Assembly (NCBI GenBank): GCA_019925105.1
Contig: JAHGAU010000012.1
Location: 992,001 to 1,056,000 of the forward strand
Direction: 5' to 3'
Source of the DNA: Niebla homalea
Lineage: Eukaryota; Ascomycota; Lecanoromycetes; Lecanorales; Ramalinaceae
Length of the DNA: 64,000 nucleotides
Shown: positions 30,258 through 43,735 of the stretch, one piece after another
Layout of the letters: every line of letters begins with the position of its first letter
Numbering within the stretch: the first letter of the stretch is position 1
Program-made: the position numbers and the translations under genes
The notes under the pieces: model-generated
What the model saw: the letters and a program-made list of their open reading frames with translations, nothing else
What the model was told of the DNA's origin: nothing
The model's database searches: none

Positions 30258-33200
30258 TCAAAGGTATCCCATCCAGAGCGTGTCGGTGCACGCGAGCGAC
30301 TTCGGATCCACCGATTTTGCCACCAGATCCACAACGGTTTGATTCGCGGGGGTAGCCCCGTCTGGCGGCATGGCCAGGCTGACTGCTCTCTTCACTACTG
30401 AGTCGACATTGCTTTGAACATACTCCCTCAATTGATTCTCCTGCGGTTGACGTTGACGTTGCTGCATATGCCAGAAATTGATCTCGTCCCGTACAAAAAT
30501 CGACAATTGCTGCTCCAATTCACTGCCTTGATCACGAAACTGCGTCAAACACATGGCTATAGCCATCAGAGCCGGAGCAAAGAGCCCTTCAATTGCCAAG
30601 GGTCCCATGAGTGTCTGCAGATTCGGGGTCAGACGGATGGGGACGGCTTCTGAATGAGTAAACATTGGACGTTGGGGCGAGAAAGCCGGTATGAGCTCGG
30701 ATCCCCACAGATTTCCCGTGGCACGAGAGATGTTGAGTTTGCTGGGCCACCGAGTGGCCATGTGCAAGATGTATGTCATGAAGGTGAGGGAGGCGAGTTG
30801 ATAGGAGAATTGCTTCCGGAAGAGGAAGAAGTCTGCAAAGTTGGGATAGATGGATTTGAAGTAGTCGAGGGCAATTGTCTGAGGAACCCACTTGGAGCGA
30901 ATAGCCGTGTAGATTTCGAATCGCAGAGCACTGGCTGCTTCGGCAGTCGAGCTCTGAGCCATGCCGGTGCGCAGATTCTCCAGCGTGAAGAGAAGCGGGT
31001 CATCCTTGTTCACGCCCGTCCGACGACAGTGGTCTTCATAAATAGCTTGCAGAGAGATGTAAGAAACATCATCGGCGATGAGGCGGATGGATGGTGCCAA
31101 AGCAACCATGATGGGTAGTGTGAAGTTAAGATTCCGCCGTCGACTCTCCTTGCGCTTGGCAAGGACGCCGTTGAAGATGCGGAACAGCTGCAAGATCTTC
31201 TCCTCTCTCCGGCTGTGTCTTGCCGTGGGGTGTTGAACAGCAAAGGAGTGGACACTACCATCGTGACCTCGCATCTTGATACGTCGGTGGGAGATGCCCG
31301 AGTTGCGGACCAGATCGATGTTGGGCAGGAATCGCTCGATGCGGACAAAGTCCTGGTTCTTGTCCCGATGCAATAGATACTGACCAGGAACCTCGACCTC
31401 ATCGAATTTGGCGAAACGGAACTCGCTCAGAGTGTGGCTATAGGATTCCAGGCTTACAGTCGTCTCCCGTCGATCCAGCTTCTCCTCGAATTTGTCTCTC
31501 CAGCGTCTCAACTTGTGGATATACTCGTACATTGTGGGCTTCTTCGACACAAAGTCTTCTTCAAAAGAGCCTCGAATGTGCACCGGTAGGATGGTTTCGG
31601 CGAACTTCCGAATATTCGCTTCAGTCCCTTGGGGGAGTTTGAAGTCTTGCGCGTAAGCAGCTGGAGAACGCCCGATGTACTGTTCAGAATTAGTCTTCTG
31701 CCCTCCAGGGCCGATCTCCAGGTTGCAACTCACATTCAGAGCATCATTCAGCAGTGCGACAATGAGTCTGTACGCGTCTTCGTCGGGCGGACATTTGAAG
31801 TGTTTGGAGATCTGGTCCACCATTGACTCCATCGAGTAGGCGAGAAGTGGGAAAGTCACCTTGAGCTTATCATTGACGTCCTGGACGTAATCCCAAGGTT
31901 TCTTGGGGAGGTTCTCGCCACCGGAGTTGGCCACGGCTGGCCCGTCACCGTTCGGCTCCGGCTTTGAACCATTGGTATCAGTCGATGTGTGCTCACCATT
32001 CGCGGTTCCGGGTCTCGATGCGCTGTTCTGTCGCCCATTCGGAGAGCTCTGATTGGGCTCGCTAGAGGCTGTCGTCGCTTTGTTGTCAGGGCTCTGCTGT
32101 TGTGCCTGTCTCGCCTTGTGCTCCTCGCTCTTTTTCAGGAACAGCTGGTCTTCTCGTTTCGTCCTCAAGGGGAAGAAAAGTGCCTGTGGGAATGTAGCTG
32201 CAATCTTCAGGAGAATATTGTGACCAATCCTAGCCTCTTGATGTGTCAAAGTTGCAAGCAGTTGTGGTATGAAGGTGATCCAGTACCAAACAGGCGTCTC
32301 GCCTCTGAATTCATCAAAGGAATCCGTTATCTTCCCCTCGCTGTTGTCCACACTCAATAACCACAAAATCCGGCTCAGCAACTTTCTTGACTTGGCATTC
32401 TTGTATAGACTGGCTGCTTCCAAGTAGCAGCTGACGGCCTCCGATGCCGGTTGCGTATCGGTAGGATCTTGCTTGAATCTCAAGTCGTTGTAGAATCCCC
32501 ACTCAGCCCATGCCTTGGGCAGACGAATGTCATGGTATAGCGCGGTGCCGTACGCGTCACTCGCTTCATCCTTCTGGCCAAGCTTTGCCAGGAACATGCC
32601 CTTCAAGGTGAAGAACTCAGCCTTTTGCTGGTTGCCGAAGTAATTCAGGTTGGTATTGTTGATGACGTCGAGTCCACTGCTGAGCTCGCTCTGGTTCTGA
32701 TAATGGCATTTGGCTTGTTCACGCAACTTCAGAAAGGCCTCTTGAATCTCAATGTTGGGTAATGTGTAGATTCGACTCAACTGCGCAATGCAGACATCCG
32801 GTAATTGATGCTTTCTGGCAACATGAGCGAATCGATTGATGATCCAAGCAGTCTCGTGGAAGCCACGATATGCGTAGGAGTTGCCGCTTGCATTGCTCTG
32901 CTGAGGCCCCAAAAGGTTGAGATATTTGCGGTTGATCAAACCAAATACATGTTGACGCCATGTGATCAGGTCCTGCCAAGCATTGATGTCGTCCCAGATA
33001 TTGGGCAGTCTGTCCCGCCAGGTTGAGAGGAGGAGCTTGAGCTCGGTGGACTTTGCATCTAGATTATTGGCGGTGGTTTGCGAAAGGCTTATGCTGATGA
33101 CATTTGCGTCGTGGAGCTCGACCAGCTGTTGGAAGTTTTGCAAAATGGGCAGGTGAGCATTGGTGATTCGACTAGGCAGTTGGTGCCACTTTCGAATGGA

Positions 33201-36200
33201 TAATTGCACCGACTCATCGACCACCCTATTGAATTCCTGGTGGCTGTATTCTCGTGCAGTCTCGGCCGTATCGTAAAACTTGAGCAATGAGATGAAGGCT
33301 TGAAAGAAGGATCGGCGTGGTGTGGGTGCATCCGACACGGCCTTGATGAGCGAGCCAAGCGACTCCATGCTGTCTGTTGTCGTCCAATTCTCAATCGTCC
33401 TCCAAGAGGCCTCGAGATTCAGGTCATTGTAATTTTCGTGCTTGGCAAAATCTTGCAAGATCTCCCATTGCTGCAGCTTCTGGGCACAGAGTACCCAGTG
33501 ATCTTCCCACAGCATGTACTCGCCCTCGGAGTAAGGTGTTGCTCCTGTCCTGGCCTTGATCTGGGCAGCTTCGTACAGGGACTGAGCCTTGTCCCACATT
33601 CCCATCTGCTCGTAGGAGAGTGCTGCATTCGTCTCGACGAATTTGCATCGCCTCCGCCAGGACCCGTAGAAGAAATCATCCTCCTGAAGCCCGGTATAGA
33701 TGGACACAAGCGCATCAAGATTGCTCTCTCGTACAGCTATGGTGTCTTGGGAAGGGTTCATGACCTGCTCTTCCAATGACGTCGCCGTAGTGTACCATGC
33801 ATCAAAGGTCGTGGTCAAATACTTGGCGACCTGCGGTGGGATCTTGCATTTCGGCTGTGCCAGGACGCTACTCTCCAAGAGTGCTTGCACAACATTTGGC
33901 CGTCGGTCGATTTGCCGCTGGTGGTAATCCTTGGTCAACAAAGTCACCAATCCCTTCTCCAGATCTCGACGATCATCCAGCGACAGCAATGACCAGCAGA
34001 GTGGAAATAAGGCCACCCAAGTGCTGTATGCAACGTTGGGATCCGTGTGCTGTAGCTGGCAGAGAGGATCCAGGATATCCGATGCTTTGACCTGTGCCAG
34101 CTTCGCATAAAACCTGCGATGCTGTGTCATGAAGTCTTCAAACTCCTCGTCAAGCATGAGATCGTTCTTTCGTGCATCACCTACAGAGTCCGCGAATGCT
34201 TGGAGAGGAGACATCATCTTCAGATCCACATCGTTGAGCCTGATCGGGGCGTCGGTTTCTATTGCGCCAAAGATGAGCTGGATCGCTTGACTCAACCAAA
34301 ATGTGTCTGCCAAAGTGTCCCAGTTCTGCTGAGTGAGAATATAGATGAGACGCGCACTCGCCGTCTTTGTCAGACTCCGGTCAAAAATGCTCATGAACCG
34401 ATTCCGCATCTCAACATCAACCGCACGGGTCCCGATCAAGAAAGCATGCTCCAGTCGCACGGTCAGCTCCGTTCTCGTAATGGTGGGATCCTCGTAGATG
34501 CGGATCACCAAGTCCAAGAATCTGTTCAGGAGCCCACTGTCAGTCCTCGACTCAAACATCAACATCTTATGGAGGACGGCGTTCTTTTCTTTCAAGGTGG
34601 GAAAAGCGTGGCTAGAGTCGAAGACCCAGGATTCCACCAGGTGAAGAATCTTCTCGCAAAGCTTGATGTTGGGTGACCGCTCCACCAGAGAAGCCAGGAC
34701 ACTGAGAAACGGTCGTCTTTGATCGCCTAGATCGTTGATTCTCGAGGAGATTATATCAATGGCTTTGAGCATCAAGCGCGTAGACAATTCAAGCTCCTTT
34801 TCATCCGGACCAGGGATGATACTGCCATCGGGAGCCCGAGAACCTGGTTGTAAAGGCTGTCCGCTACCAGGTGACAAAGGCGACACTTGATCTTTGGCGA
34901 GCTTCCCCTGGACGGCCCGCATCACTGTCACGATGTGTGGATCCATTTTATCGGCTCGAGTCTGAGACAGGGTTGAGAAGACGCTGATGCTCGCGACCAG
35001 ATTATTATTCTCCATTGTCGAGATTGCAGCGCCAAAGACGAAGTTCATAAACACAGTCTCTGGGCTGTCGACTTCCATATCATCTTCCTCTCGTGTTTCT
35101 TGAGGAAGCGCTTGTATGATCCGTGGCAACAATGGCTTGATAGGCCTATCTCCATCCAGTCCAACATCAGCGGAGTGCAAACAGTCCTGTACCTCCGCAT
35201 GATCGAATTTGATGACCTTGTCGAGTAATTTCTGGATGAAAGGCAACTGTGAGATTACCCAATCATCAGTCTTGGTATCAAGCACGATGCGCATGATCTG
35301 CAAGACGTTCACGATGCTCGTAATCGTCTTTTCCTCCCCTCTATCGGTCCTCTCGGATGCGAGGGTGCCCTCGGTGACGCGCGGGAAAAGATCAATCTCA
35401 AGATCTGACCACATGTCGGGCCTCAGAAGGTCATAGAACAAGCCCAAAGCTTTCTTGGCCATGTCGCTTGGCGGCAGCTGGGCGGAAGGAGTTGTGGATT
35501 GAAGATCCCTGAGGGTGAAAGCTGGGGTTGGATAACGTTCTGGAATGATGCCAATGAACGAGGTGAGATATTTGATGAGCATCATCCTTAGCGGTGTTGA
35601 AATCACATATTCGACTCTGTCGACAGGAGGAAGAGTCGACGAGCTTGGTGCCGGGGATACGGAGCCGTTGATCGCTTCTGGCCTTCTTCTCTTCGCTGGA
35701 GACGACTCTGGAGCCGGTTGTAGTTGTTGCGGCTCGACCTTACCAAGTCGTCTCTGTTCCCAGGCCAGGATCATCTGGATCAAGTTCAGGACCAACTTCT
35801 TGTGCTCGTTAGATGGAGTCGGGAGCTGTGCGATCTTGGACAGTGAAGGGATGATTTGAGGCACAAAATGCTCCCGTGATTCGTAGAATAGATCCGGATG
35901 TCGCACCATGAATTGAAATATACCGATGAGCTGCTGCAGATTCGAACTCTCTTCTGACAGGATACGCTTGGGCCATCTTGCCCAGAGTGGATATCTGGGA
36001 TCGCTTTGACCTTTCAGGCGTTCTGGGAGTTTAGGTGCAATGAGGTCGAGAGCTTGTACAACCAGAGCTCGGCCCTCATTTTGATGAGCTTTGAGAAGGG
36101 CTTGATAGATCTGTGTCGTGATCTTCACAGGGGTGTCATATTGAGCCACAAAAAAGGCAATCATGACATATGTCGCGTGCTTGTTGATGATATCTTCAAG

Positions 36201-39200
36201 CTTGATGTAGCTCCAACCGAATTTCATGATGTCTTTCCTGGTCTCAGCTATCAGGCCATGATGATATTTGAGGAGAAAGGCGGACAGTTGCAGGAGCTCA
36301 AGCCTAGAGTAGTCGGCCCCCGGCTGTGCGCCTTCTTCGTTGATGTCTGCGGTCTGAGGTTTCCAGATCTTGTTATGTATGGCGTCAACAATGCTCTTGT
36401 CGATGAGAGGTCGCCGTGTCGTACCTGTCGCTGCAACTTCTGAGGATCTCAAGGTGTCCATTGCAAAAATCGCATTCAGAAGGTATTTGAATGCAAAGCT
36501 CTTGGTTCTGGGTGTGGAAGTCCGCATGCTGTAGAGATCCAGTGTCCGCATTGCAATGCTTCGCCAATACTCAATGTCCTCGCTCCGGACGATATGCACG
36601 TAGATGTATTTGAAAAAGCATGGCTGCTCCTTAAGTTCCTCCGATGTGATGACCTCAATTAAGTTGAACAGGAATTCAAGGTCGCGAGGCTGAGACTCCA
36701 TGTATTTCACAAAAATCTTCATCAACTGCTCAGAAGCCTGCTCGGCAGCCAATCGTAGAGATGAAGGTAGATTGCGCGAGAGGAATTTGACATGAAGCTC
36801 TTTGCCAGCGCGCATCAAATCTGACCGAAGTTTCGTCTGATCCGCGATCCAGCTCTCTTTGTCGGTGAGTAAGGAATAAAATACGTGAATCCCATTGATG
36901 TATGCGAGAGACTTCTTCTCAGCATCTTCTTGACCAAATGTGACCTGCAGCAATCTATCAACGTCGGACCTCAGCTCCTCCCGCAGCGGCGAGCTTCGAG
37001 GATGGGCGAGCAGCTGCGCAAAGAATCTACCGTATTGCACGTCGGATATTCCATCGGAGAAGAAGGCCCAGGATTCCTTGGGATAACGATTGATGTATTT
37101 CAGCAATGGCTCCCGGAACGGGCTCGACAATGTTCGGCGGAGGTTCCTCTCCAGATCGAGCACCCTGTCGATGAGGTTCTGCATGAAGATGGTCGCGCTT
37201 GGAGGTAGTAGATGGAAAATGTTGAGGGTTGCCATGATGATCTTCATTTGTGGATGCTGTTCGATCAACATGAAGGATGATTTCTGGAGCACGGTTGCGC
37301 TTGCGATTGAATTCATATGGTTCACTAACCGATCCCCTATCTCGGTTTTGAAGTAGTTTGTCAAGAGAGCCAGCAGTCTTGCCAAGCCGTCCAGACCTTG
37401 CTCGGTCAATTTGGCTGGATCTTGTAGGTTCATGAGGATTGGCCGCAGACCGTTTTGCAGAAGATCTTTGGGCAGCTTGTTGGTCTGCAGGAGTACGCCC
37501 TTGAGACCGGTGTTGGCAGCCTCAATGACTTGTACGGATGAAGAATACAGAGACTTGAAGAAGACCGCAATGATACGGCTCCGGTTTTGACTCTGTGACT
37601 GCGAGCTATAATCCGGAGTACCAAGGGCAAGCGCCAGCAGCCTGATGCAAGACACTCTCAGGTCGATGATCTGTTGTGCCACCTTGTATTCCGCGGGCTT
37701 AGGAGTCAGTGCGGTATCGTCAGCATCTGCAAGTGCCATGGTTTCCGTGAAGAGCCTATGTGCGGCTTCATTGATTTCGATGATGTCGTGTTGCAATTCC
37801 AGGCAGTAAGAGATTGCATCAATGTAACCAATTTGCGTCGGAAAGGGAAGCGCGCGCAGTGGTTTCATGTATATGGTCTGGAGCAGACTGTCTTTCACAG
37901 GCAAGATGAGCTCGTAGACCTTAACCCCAATCACTTCGGCAAGGATTGCAAAAGCTTGACGGGCAGCATGCCTTACGTGCTTATTCATGTGCATTAGATC
38001 ACTGATTAGTATTGTGCAGAGGTGTCGAAGCGAGCTTTTCTCGTCCGACAAGGAGTCTTTCGTGGCAAGTCTATTGCACCTTCGTATGATCATTTCCAAG
38101 GAATTGAATGCCTGATTTCTGGTACTGGCTGGCAGGTCCAGTGGCATGTCTTTCATGACATACATGAGGGCGCGAACGAGCTCGATCTGCTTGAGTTTGA
38201 AAAAACCGTCTCCCAAGTCAACATTTGTGGCGAGGTACTTGATACCGAGACCTCCGCCGGCCTTGACGTACCAGTCTTCCTCGAAGCACCTGTGACAGAA
38301 TAGTTTCGTCAAATATGGAAAGAACGGGAGCCGATCGACTCGGTTTGGCGAGCCAAAGATGACTGTAGCTGCGTTGTACACCACCTTCATGCATAGCTCG
38401 GCTGTTTCTCGTACAGCGGGTCTGTCAGAGGACAAAGATTCCGCGATAGCATCGGCGAGTACTCGACTGTCAAGACAAAGAGGTCCCTCACCCGCTTTGA
38501 CATCGAAACCTTTCTTCGTCTGTTTGGCATAATTCAGGGCTCGAGCAATCTCGATGACGGTCAGATGTTTGCAGACATCAATCAGGAGCGGTTTTGCCGA
38601 GGACTCAATGTCTGGCAAAGTTGAGGCCAAGATACATGCCTTGAGCATGTTCTTGAAGGTCTCCTGCTGAATGTTTCTCTTGGCCACCGACTTCTCCCTG
38701 TCCGCTGGCTGTAGTGTGTTAGGAAGAGCATCATACTTTCCAGCCAACAAGTCATTGGCTTGTAGCCTCACCAGCTGCGACAGATCATCCGGAAGACTGT
38801 CGAAGCCGAGATACATCTTCATTTGCGCAGCTATGAGCCGGAAGGCTTGCTGCTTGTAGAACGGGTCTACCTTTTTGAGCTGCGCTGCTTTGGGTGCTTC
38901 CGACAGTCTGGCAATGGCAAGGTCAACGCCAATACTTGCAGGGAACGGCCGGTCTTTTCCGGAACCGATAAGCTTGATGTCGAAGCTGGGAGCATCATCC
39001 GAGAATTGCTTGTAGTCGAGCTCTGGAGGCCGATTGAGGAATTTCCTGTTCCGACCCCCGAGCTTGCCCAAGATCCGCATGGTTGTATGCGCATGAAAGT
39101 GGCTATAAGGGTGTGGCCTGAGATGATCCCACAGCGCGGACATCAACTCGTCAATGACTGGAGCCATGATCGGGTCCAAATATTCGGCAGTCAGATTGTC

Positions 39201-41791
39201 GACACACAATTCCAACGTCCTGAGTCCTTGTCCAACAAGATCGGAGCCGGCCCGTAGAGCAACGACCAGTGGCCGCATGAGATAGCTCAAGTGAGGAAGT
39301 AGATTGCTCAAACGAGCCGGAACAGTCAGACACAGCTCGACGTAAAGATCGCGTTCCTGCGGCTTCCGGGCTGCCAACAGCAAATTGTTCAGGACTTCCA
39401 GAAGCATCTCCAGAAGCGGCAGTATCTCCTTGTAGAGTAGCTCGAATCGGCCACCTCCAATGCTGCGGAAGAGCGATCGAAGGAGGTAAAAGTAGTTCAT
39501 TGGCTCTTCTGCAGTGGTTGAAAGCTGGATGGACTGAGTCACAATCTTGGTGACATGAGGAAGAAGGACCTGCTCGTTCTGTTGGCTGAAAAGTGTTACT
39601 GCCATGAAAGAAAGCTTGAAAAGGCGAAGGAGGATTGCACATCTCTTCATGTCAGATGTCCCAACCTCGGCAATGCGTTCCATGAGGAATTGGAGGAGCA
39701 TTCCTGCAAATGCCGGAGAAGTGGCCTCGCTTGCAAGGAAGAATTGAGGAACGTGCAACAAGGCCGGATGCTCAAACATCATCTCGTACAGCACAGGGAT
39801 CTCGGCATGAAAGACCTCATAGAAAGTGGCTGGATCGATGCTGTGGAAGACGGTTGCGAATATCTCGAGCAGCTCCTTCTCCTCCTTGCCATTGCCACTC
39901 TGCACACCATAGTTGTTGGTCAAGAAGTCCACCGGGTTGGAATAGCTCGTCTCGGCAAACGGCTTCTCCAAGCTATAGTATCGGAAGACGTGGGCACCCT
40001 CTCGGAAGAGCTTTCTAACCACCTCGACTTCCTCGGCACTGTAGCCGTGAGAGACCTCCGGCCAATTCGGAGGCGCATTTGCATTTTCAAACACGAGGCC
40101 TGTCGGATTGCAGATCTTCAATTGGTAGAACATACCTTTTAGCCCAGTCAAGAGGTTCTTGAACAGGAATTTGTTGTCTTCTACAGGGTTGGCACCACGG
40201 TCCTTGGGATTGGACAAGCGAATAGGGGTGGCGAGGAAGATATCGACCTCATCCCATCGAAGAGGGGAGTCCTTGCTTATCAAGTGATCTTCCGCAGTGG
40301 AATCAATCGAGGTGCTGTTGCAATCGTGGGACAGCTTGACCGAGTTTCCGTGTTGATGGTTCATGTCAGCGAATTTCCCCGCAATAGCATTCAAGATATC
40401 GATCAGGATGTGCCTGGCGTCTTGTTTGTCCTTGAGGCCAGCAATGACATCGGCCATGTTGAGTAGCAGCTTTGCGCTCATGGTCTGAAAGCTTGTGCCG
40501 GGAAAACTATCGTGCAAGTTCTTGGAGAAGACTGCTACCGTCTTGCATATCTGATCCCGCGACAATTTCTCCCTCACATGATGGATGAGGTCTGCCAGCA
40601 AGCTGTAGGCCAAAGGTCGCATGGATTCATAGACCGTCAACCCATCCCCTAGTAATGTCCTCTCATCCAGAAGATCGTCAAGTCGGCTAAGAAAGATGGT
40701 GCGGAATTGAAAGTTGATGGTGTGCCGTATCGCCACCAAGAGTTCCTTCCTGGTGGCAGACTTCTCGCTTGGACAATCTCGCAACAGTCTGATGACGATG
40801 TCTGGAAGGGTTTGCAAGAAGTCATTGAGTTGTTGCTGATAGACTCGGAGCAGGTAGGCTAGGAAGCTCATCATCTTCACTTGAGAAGTGATTAGCTCGC
40901 CGAAAGCGTGCCGATTTTTGATTTCACTGCTGACGCCGATGAACACTTCCTTTCGACTGGCAGCGTCCGCATGGGCACGCTCCTGCGGACCAGCTTGCAA
41001 CGTAAGGACCTTCTTGATCAGGGGCACGAACTTCTTCACGTTGGGTGAAACGCAGTTACGGTGGGTTTGAAAGATGGACACGACGATGATAGGGCATTCT
41101 GCAAACACCTTGAATGATTGCATGCCCTTGAGTAATGGCCGTATTGCCGGAGTGTCTATGCCTATGTCTGTGGTAGCTGAGGCGGCTGGCGATCCAGGCC
41201 GGGGAGACTGGAAAGCCTGGTTGTTGGGCGTGGCGCCTGTACCAGCAGGCTGTGGTGTGGAATCGAAGGTTTCTTTGACAACCAGCTCCATTGCAGCGAA
41301 CATTTCTTGTATGAGGTCGAGAAAAGGTTGGACTTTTGAGCTCGTCACCTCAGGCTGATGGCGCTCGAGGTCCATGATGGCTTTCATACATAGTATTACA
41401 TTCTCATCATTCTCCACTCTCACCAGACCAAGCAGCATGTCCACGATCCCGGGCGCATAAGGTTTGAGGATTTCTGAATGGCTCATGGGGAGGCGATGGA
41501 AGATCTCGAGGATACAGTTTCGTAATTTGTGTTCGGCATTGGTCACGAACACGGGAGGTGCTTCCAAAAGCTTCATGAAGATGGGGACCAGCCTCTTGAG
41601 AAGAGCTGCATACCCTTGGCCGCTGCATAGTAGGTCGATATTATCTCGTAGTTCTACGGCGGTGCCAAGCTTCTGCGGAGTAGCTGTAGTCTTGTAAGCT
41701 ACTGTACTCGAGCAAGGGCGAGGCAGAGCTCCATACACAGATTTGGATCGCTTAGCCTGAGGGCGAACGTGTCGATGTTTCTTTCACCCAT
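30258..41791 (-). CDS. TRA1: Tra1, pseudo-PI3K scaffold of SAGA and NuA4
   Basis: Giant scaffold that brings the SAGA and NuA4 acetyltransferase complexes to activators. I place the start in a short exon at 41791-41737 (MGERNIDTFALRLSDPNL), joined by a 53-nt intron to 41683-30258; the joint restores the Tra1 N-terminus with the same spacing up to VELRDN as in other Tra1 proteins. Total 3,826 residues, a normal size. About 2,500 residues of HEAT-like repeats are followed by a FAT region (about 2600-3150), a glycine/Ser-rich insertion (SSPNGRQNSASRPG), an FRB/PI3K-like domain (about 3450-3790) and a FATC end (LACTDTLWMGYL). In the kinase-like part the usual HRD-like and DFG motifs are absent (YILHMATRWPSKLNISR), as expected for this catalytically dead family. 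Apart from the first intron the 11.4-kb exon is unbroken. Confidence 0.95.
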
Positions 41792-42517
41792 TTTGAAAGG
41801 TTGCTTGGCCGAAGCAACTGCAATAATGACTGCAGTAATGCCACAGCAATCTTACAGGCGACGATTGATCAGTGGCACCAAGGGAGAGCGGATCCAGGCA
41901 ACTGCAACAGCCCAAAGGGCATCAGGGTACGGGCAAGGCGGGCAGCGTGATATGGGCAAATAGAAAGAGAAATTGAGGGTGGAGAAGGCTCATATTGCAC
42001 TTGGTGAGCTCTGCGTAGTGAGCTCTGAGGTCCGTCTCAATCAAGAGCGAACAGGGCGATCGTTTTGAAAGGAGTGAGCGAGAGATAGAGTGAATGATGC
42101 CGCTGGCGCTTTACGACCTGAAGCATCAAAAGGTTCTGGGGGCATTGGAATCGCTGCGAGGCCGTTACCGCTAGATAAGTACCTTAATTTATAGTTACCT
42201 ACCTACTGTTACCGTATCGGCCCGCAGCAGCTTCTTTCGGGTCTCATTGGTCTCTCCCCCGCGAGGGGCTCTCTTGGTGTCTCCGCCATGTAATTTATTT
42301 CACGTATCTCCGACTTCCAAAGTCCATCCGCCATGACTACACCAACTACCAACTACCTAGGTACACAGAAAAGACAGAGTTCTTTCCCTCCTCCCTACCC
42401 CCGAGCCACCTTTAAGCAAGCTCTGAAGTCTATCCCACCAAGTCAGAGTTTTCCCACACTCTCAAGCCTGGTGATAGCCGTCATCTCTTTGCTCTATCTT
42501 CAACCCTCGCCGCCAAC
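41792..42517. promoter_or_regulatory. Divergent TRA1/YJU2 promoter region
   Basis: This 726-bp gap separates two divergent core genes. The part before 42518 is pyrimidine-rich (runs of CTCC and TTCC), common in fungal 5' leaders. An 80-codon frame at 42333-42539 overlaps the YJU2 start and is probably non-functional. Confidence 0.5.
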
Positions 42518-43363
42518 ATGTCAGAACGCAAGGTTCTGACCAAATACTACCCGCCCGACTTTGATCCTTCCAAGATCACTCGAACCAAGAGAGCTCCCGG
42601 CCCCCCAGGTCCAAAAGTCCAGACGGTGCGCTTGATGGCTCCCTTCAGCATGAAGTGCTTGGCCTGCGGGGAATACATCTACAAAGGTCGCAAGTTCAAC
42701 GCGCGCAAGGAGACCACGGATGAAAAGTACATGGGAATCACCATCATCAGATTCTACATCCGGTGTACGAGATGTGCTGCCGAGATCACATTTAAGACCG
42801 ATCCCAAGGGGATGGACTATACCTGCGAGAGAGGCGCCAAAAGGAACTTCGAACCCTGGCGGACCGGCGACGGCGAAAACAAGGACATGGAGACAGAAGA
42901 AGAGATGTTGGATCGGCTCGAGGCCGAGGAGGCTGCTCAGGGCGGGGCGATGGAACAGCTGGAAGCGAAGGTGGTCGATGCAAAACGAGAGATGGACATT
43001 GCAGATGCGCTGGATGAGATCAGGACCAGGAATGCAAGGATACAGAGGGCCGAAGGCAAAGGAGAGGTCGACGCTGCCTTGCAAATCGCAGAGGACAAGA
43101 GACGACACCTGGAAGAGGAAAAGAGGAGGACTGAGCTGGCGGACGTAGAAGAGGCCAGGAGGGCATTTGCAAAGGGAACCGAACTGGACGAGGATGACGC
43201 CGAGGGGCTAGAATCAGGGGCAAATGGTACAACAGCAACGAAACGACTTTCCGCAGGAGAGGCCACGGCTGCAATGCCACCTCCTACTTTCAGAAAGGTC
43301 ATGAAGAAGAAAAAGGACTTTTCAGCCGGCTTAGGAATCAAGAAGAGGACATCGCTCGTTTGA
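42518..43363 (+). CDS. YJU2: Splicing factor Yju2/Cwc16
   Basis: Step-one spliceosome factor of the CWC16/CCDC94 family. The intronless 281-codon frame begins MSERKVLTKYYPPDFDPSKI, the nearly invariant start of the family. A zinc-binding part follows with two CxxC pairs: Cys47/Cys50 (CLACGEYIYKGRKFNARKE) and Cys83/Cys86 (RCTRCAAEITFKTDP), then DYTCERGAKRNFEPW. After residue 120 the chain is an acidic/basic coiled coil (EEMLDRLEAEEAAQGG ... AEDKRRHLEEEKRR) and the tail is lysine-rich (KVMKKKKDFSAGLGIKKRTS), likely nuclear-localising. Yju2 and Saf4 are paralogues; the start and coiled coil fit Yju2/CCDC94 better than Saf4/CCDC130. Divergent from TRA1. Confidence 0.9.
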   Translation: MSERKVLTKYYPPDFDPSKITRTKRAPGPPGPKVQTVRLMAPFSMKCLACGEYIYKGRKFNARKETTDEKYMGITIIRFYIRCTRCAAEITFKTDPKGMDYTCERGAKRNFEPWRTGDGENKDMETEEEMLDRLEAEEAAQGGAMEQLEAKVVDAKREMDIADALDEIRTRNARIQRAEGKGEVDAALQIAEDKRRHLEEEKRRTELADVEEARRAFAKGTELDEDDAEGLESGANGTTATKRLSAGEATAAMPPPTFRKVMKKKKDFSAGLGIKKRTSLV

Positions 43364-43735
43364 CTTTCCTTTCCATAATTCCATTGCGGGAGCGCTTCAC
43401 TTTCAAGCACGGCGTTGGAGGAGCCCGATCTTCGTTATTACAGCGCCTTGACTGTGGCTGCTATATAGAAGGTCTAGAGTCAGGCTTTCGACATGAAATT
43501 CGGAATTCAAAATCAAAGTCTTTGGTGGCGACCAAAGGTCAGAATGCTGTCCTCGATTTCGCACTTTAATCATCGACCGATCGTGACTCAACGCCCGCTC
43601 CCGTCTATGCCTTTGCAAGCCACTCCCTGTTACCGATGTGCATCTGCGGCCATCGTTCTAGAACAAGGATGACAATGACAGGCCACACGGTCTCTCGGAA
43701 AAAGTACATATTCGACACCTAAAATCATGGCCCGT
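43364..43735. other. Convergent 3' gap between YJU2 and RTS1
   Basis: 3' flanks of two convergent genes; nothing else seen. Confidence 0.5.

Noticed and set aside
30258..41738. Many 60-190-codon plus-strand frames opposite TRA1
   Set aside because: Shadows of a certain long gene on the minus strand.
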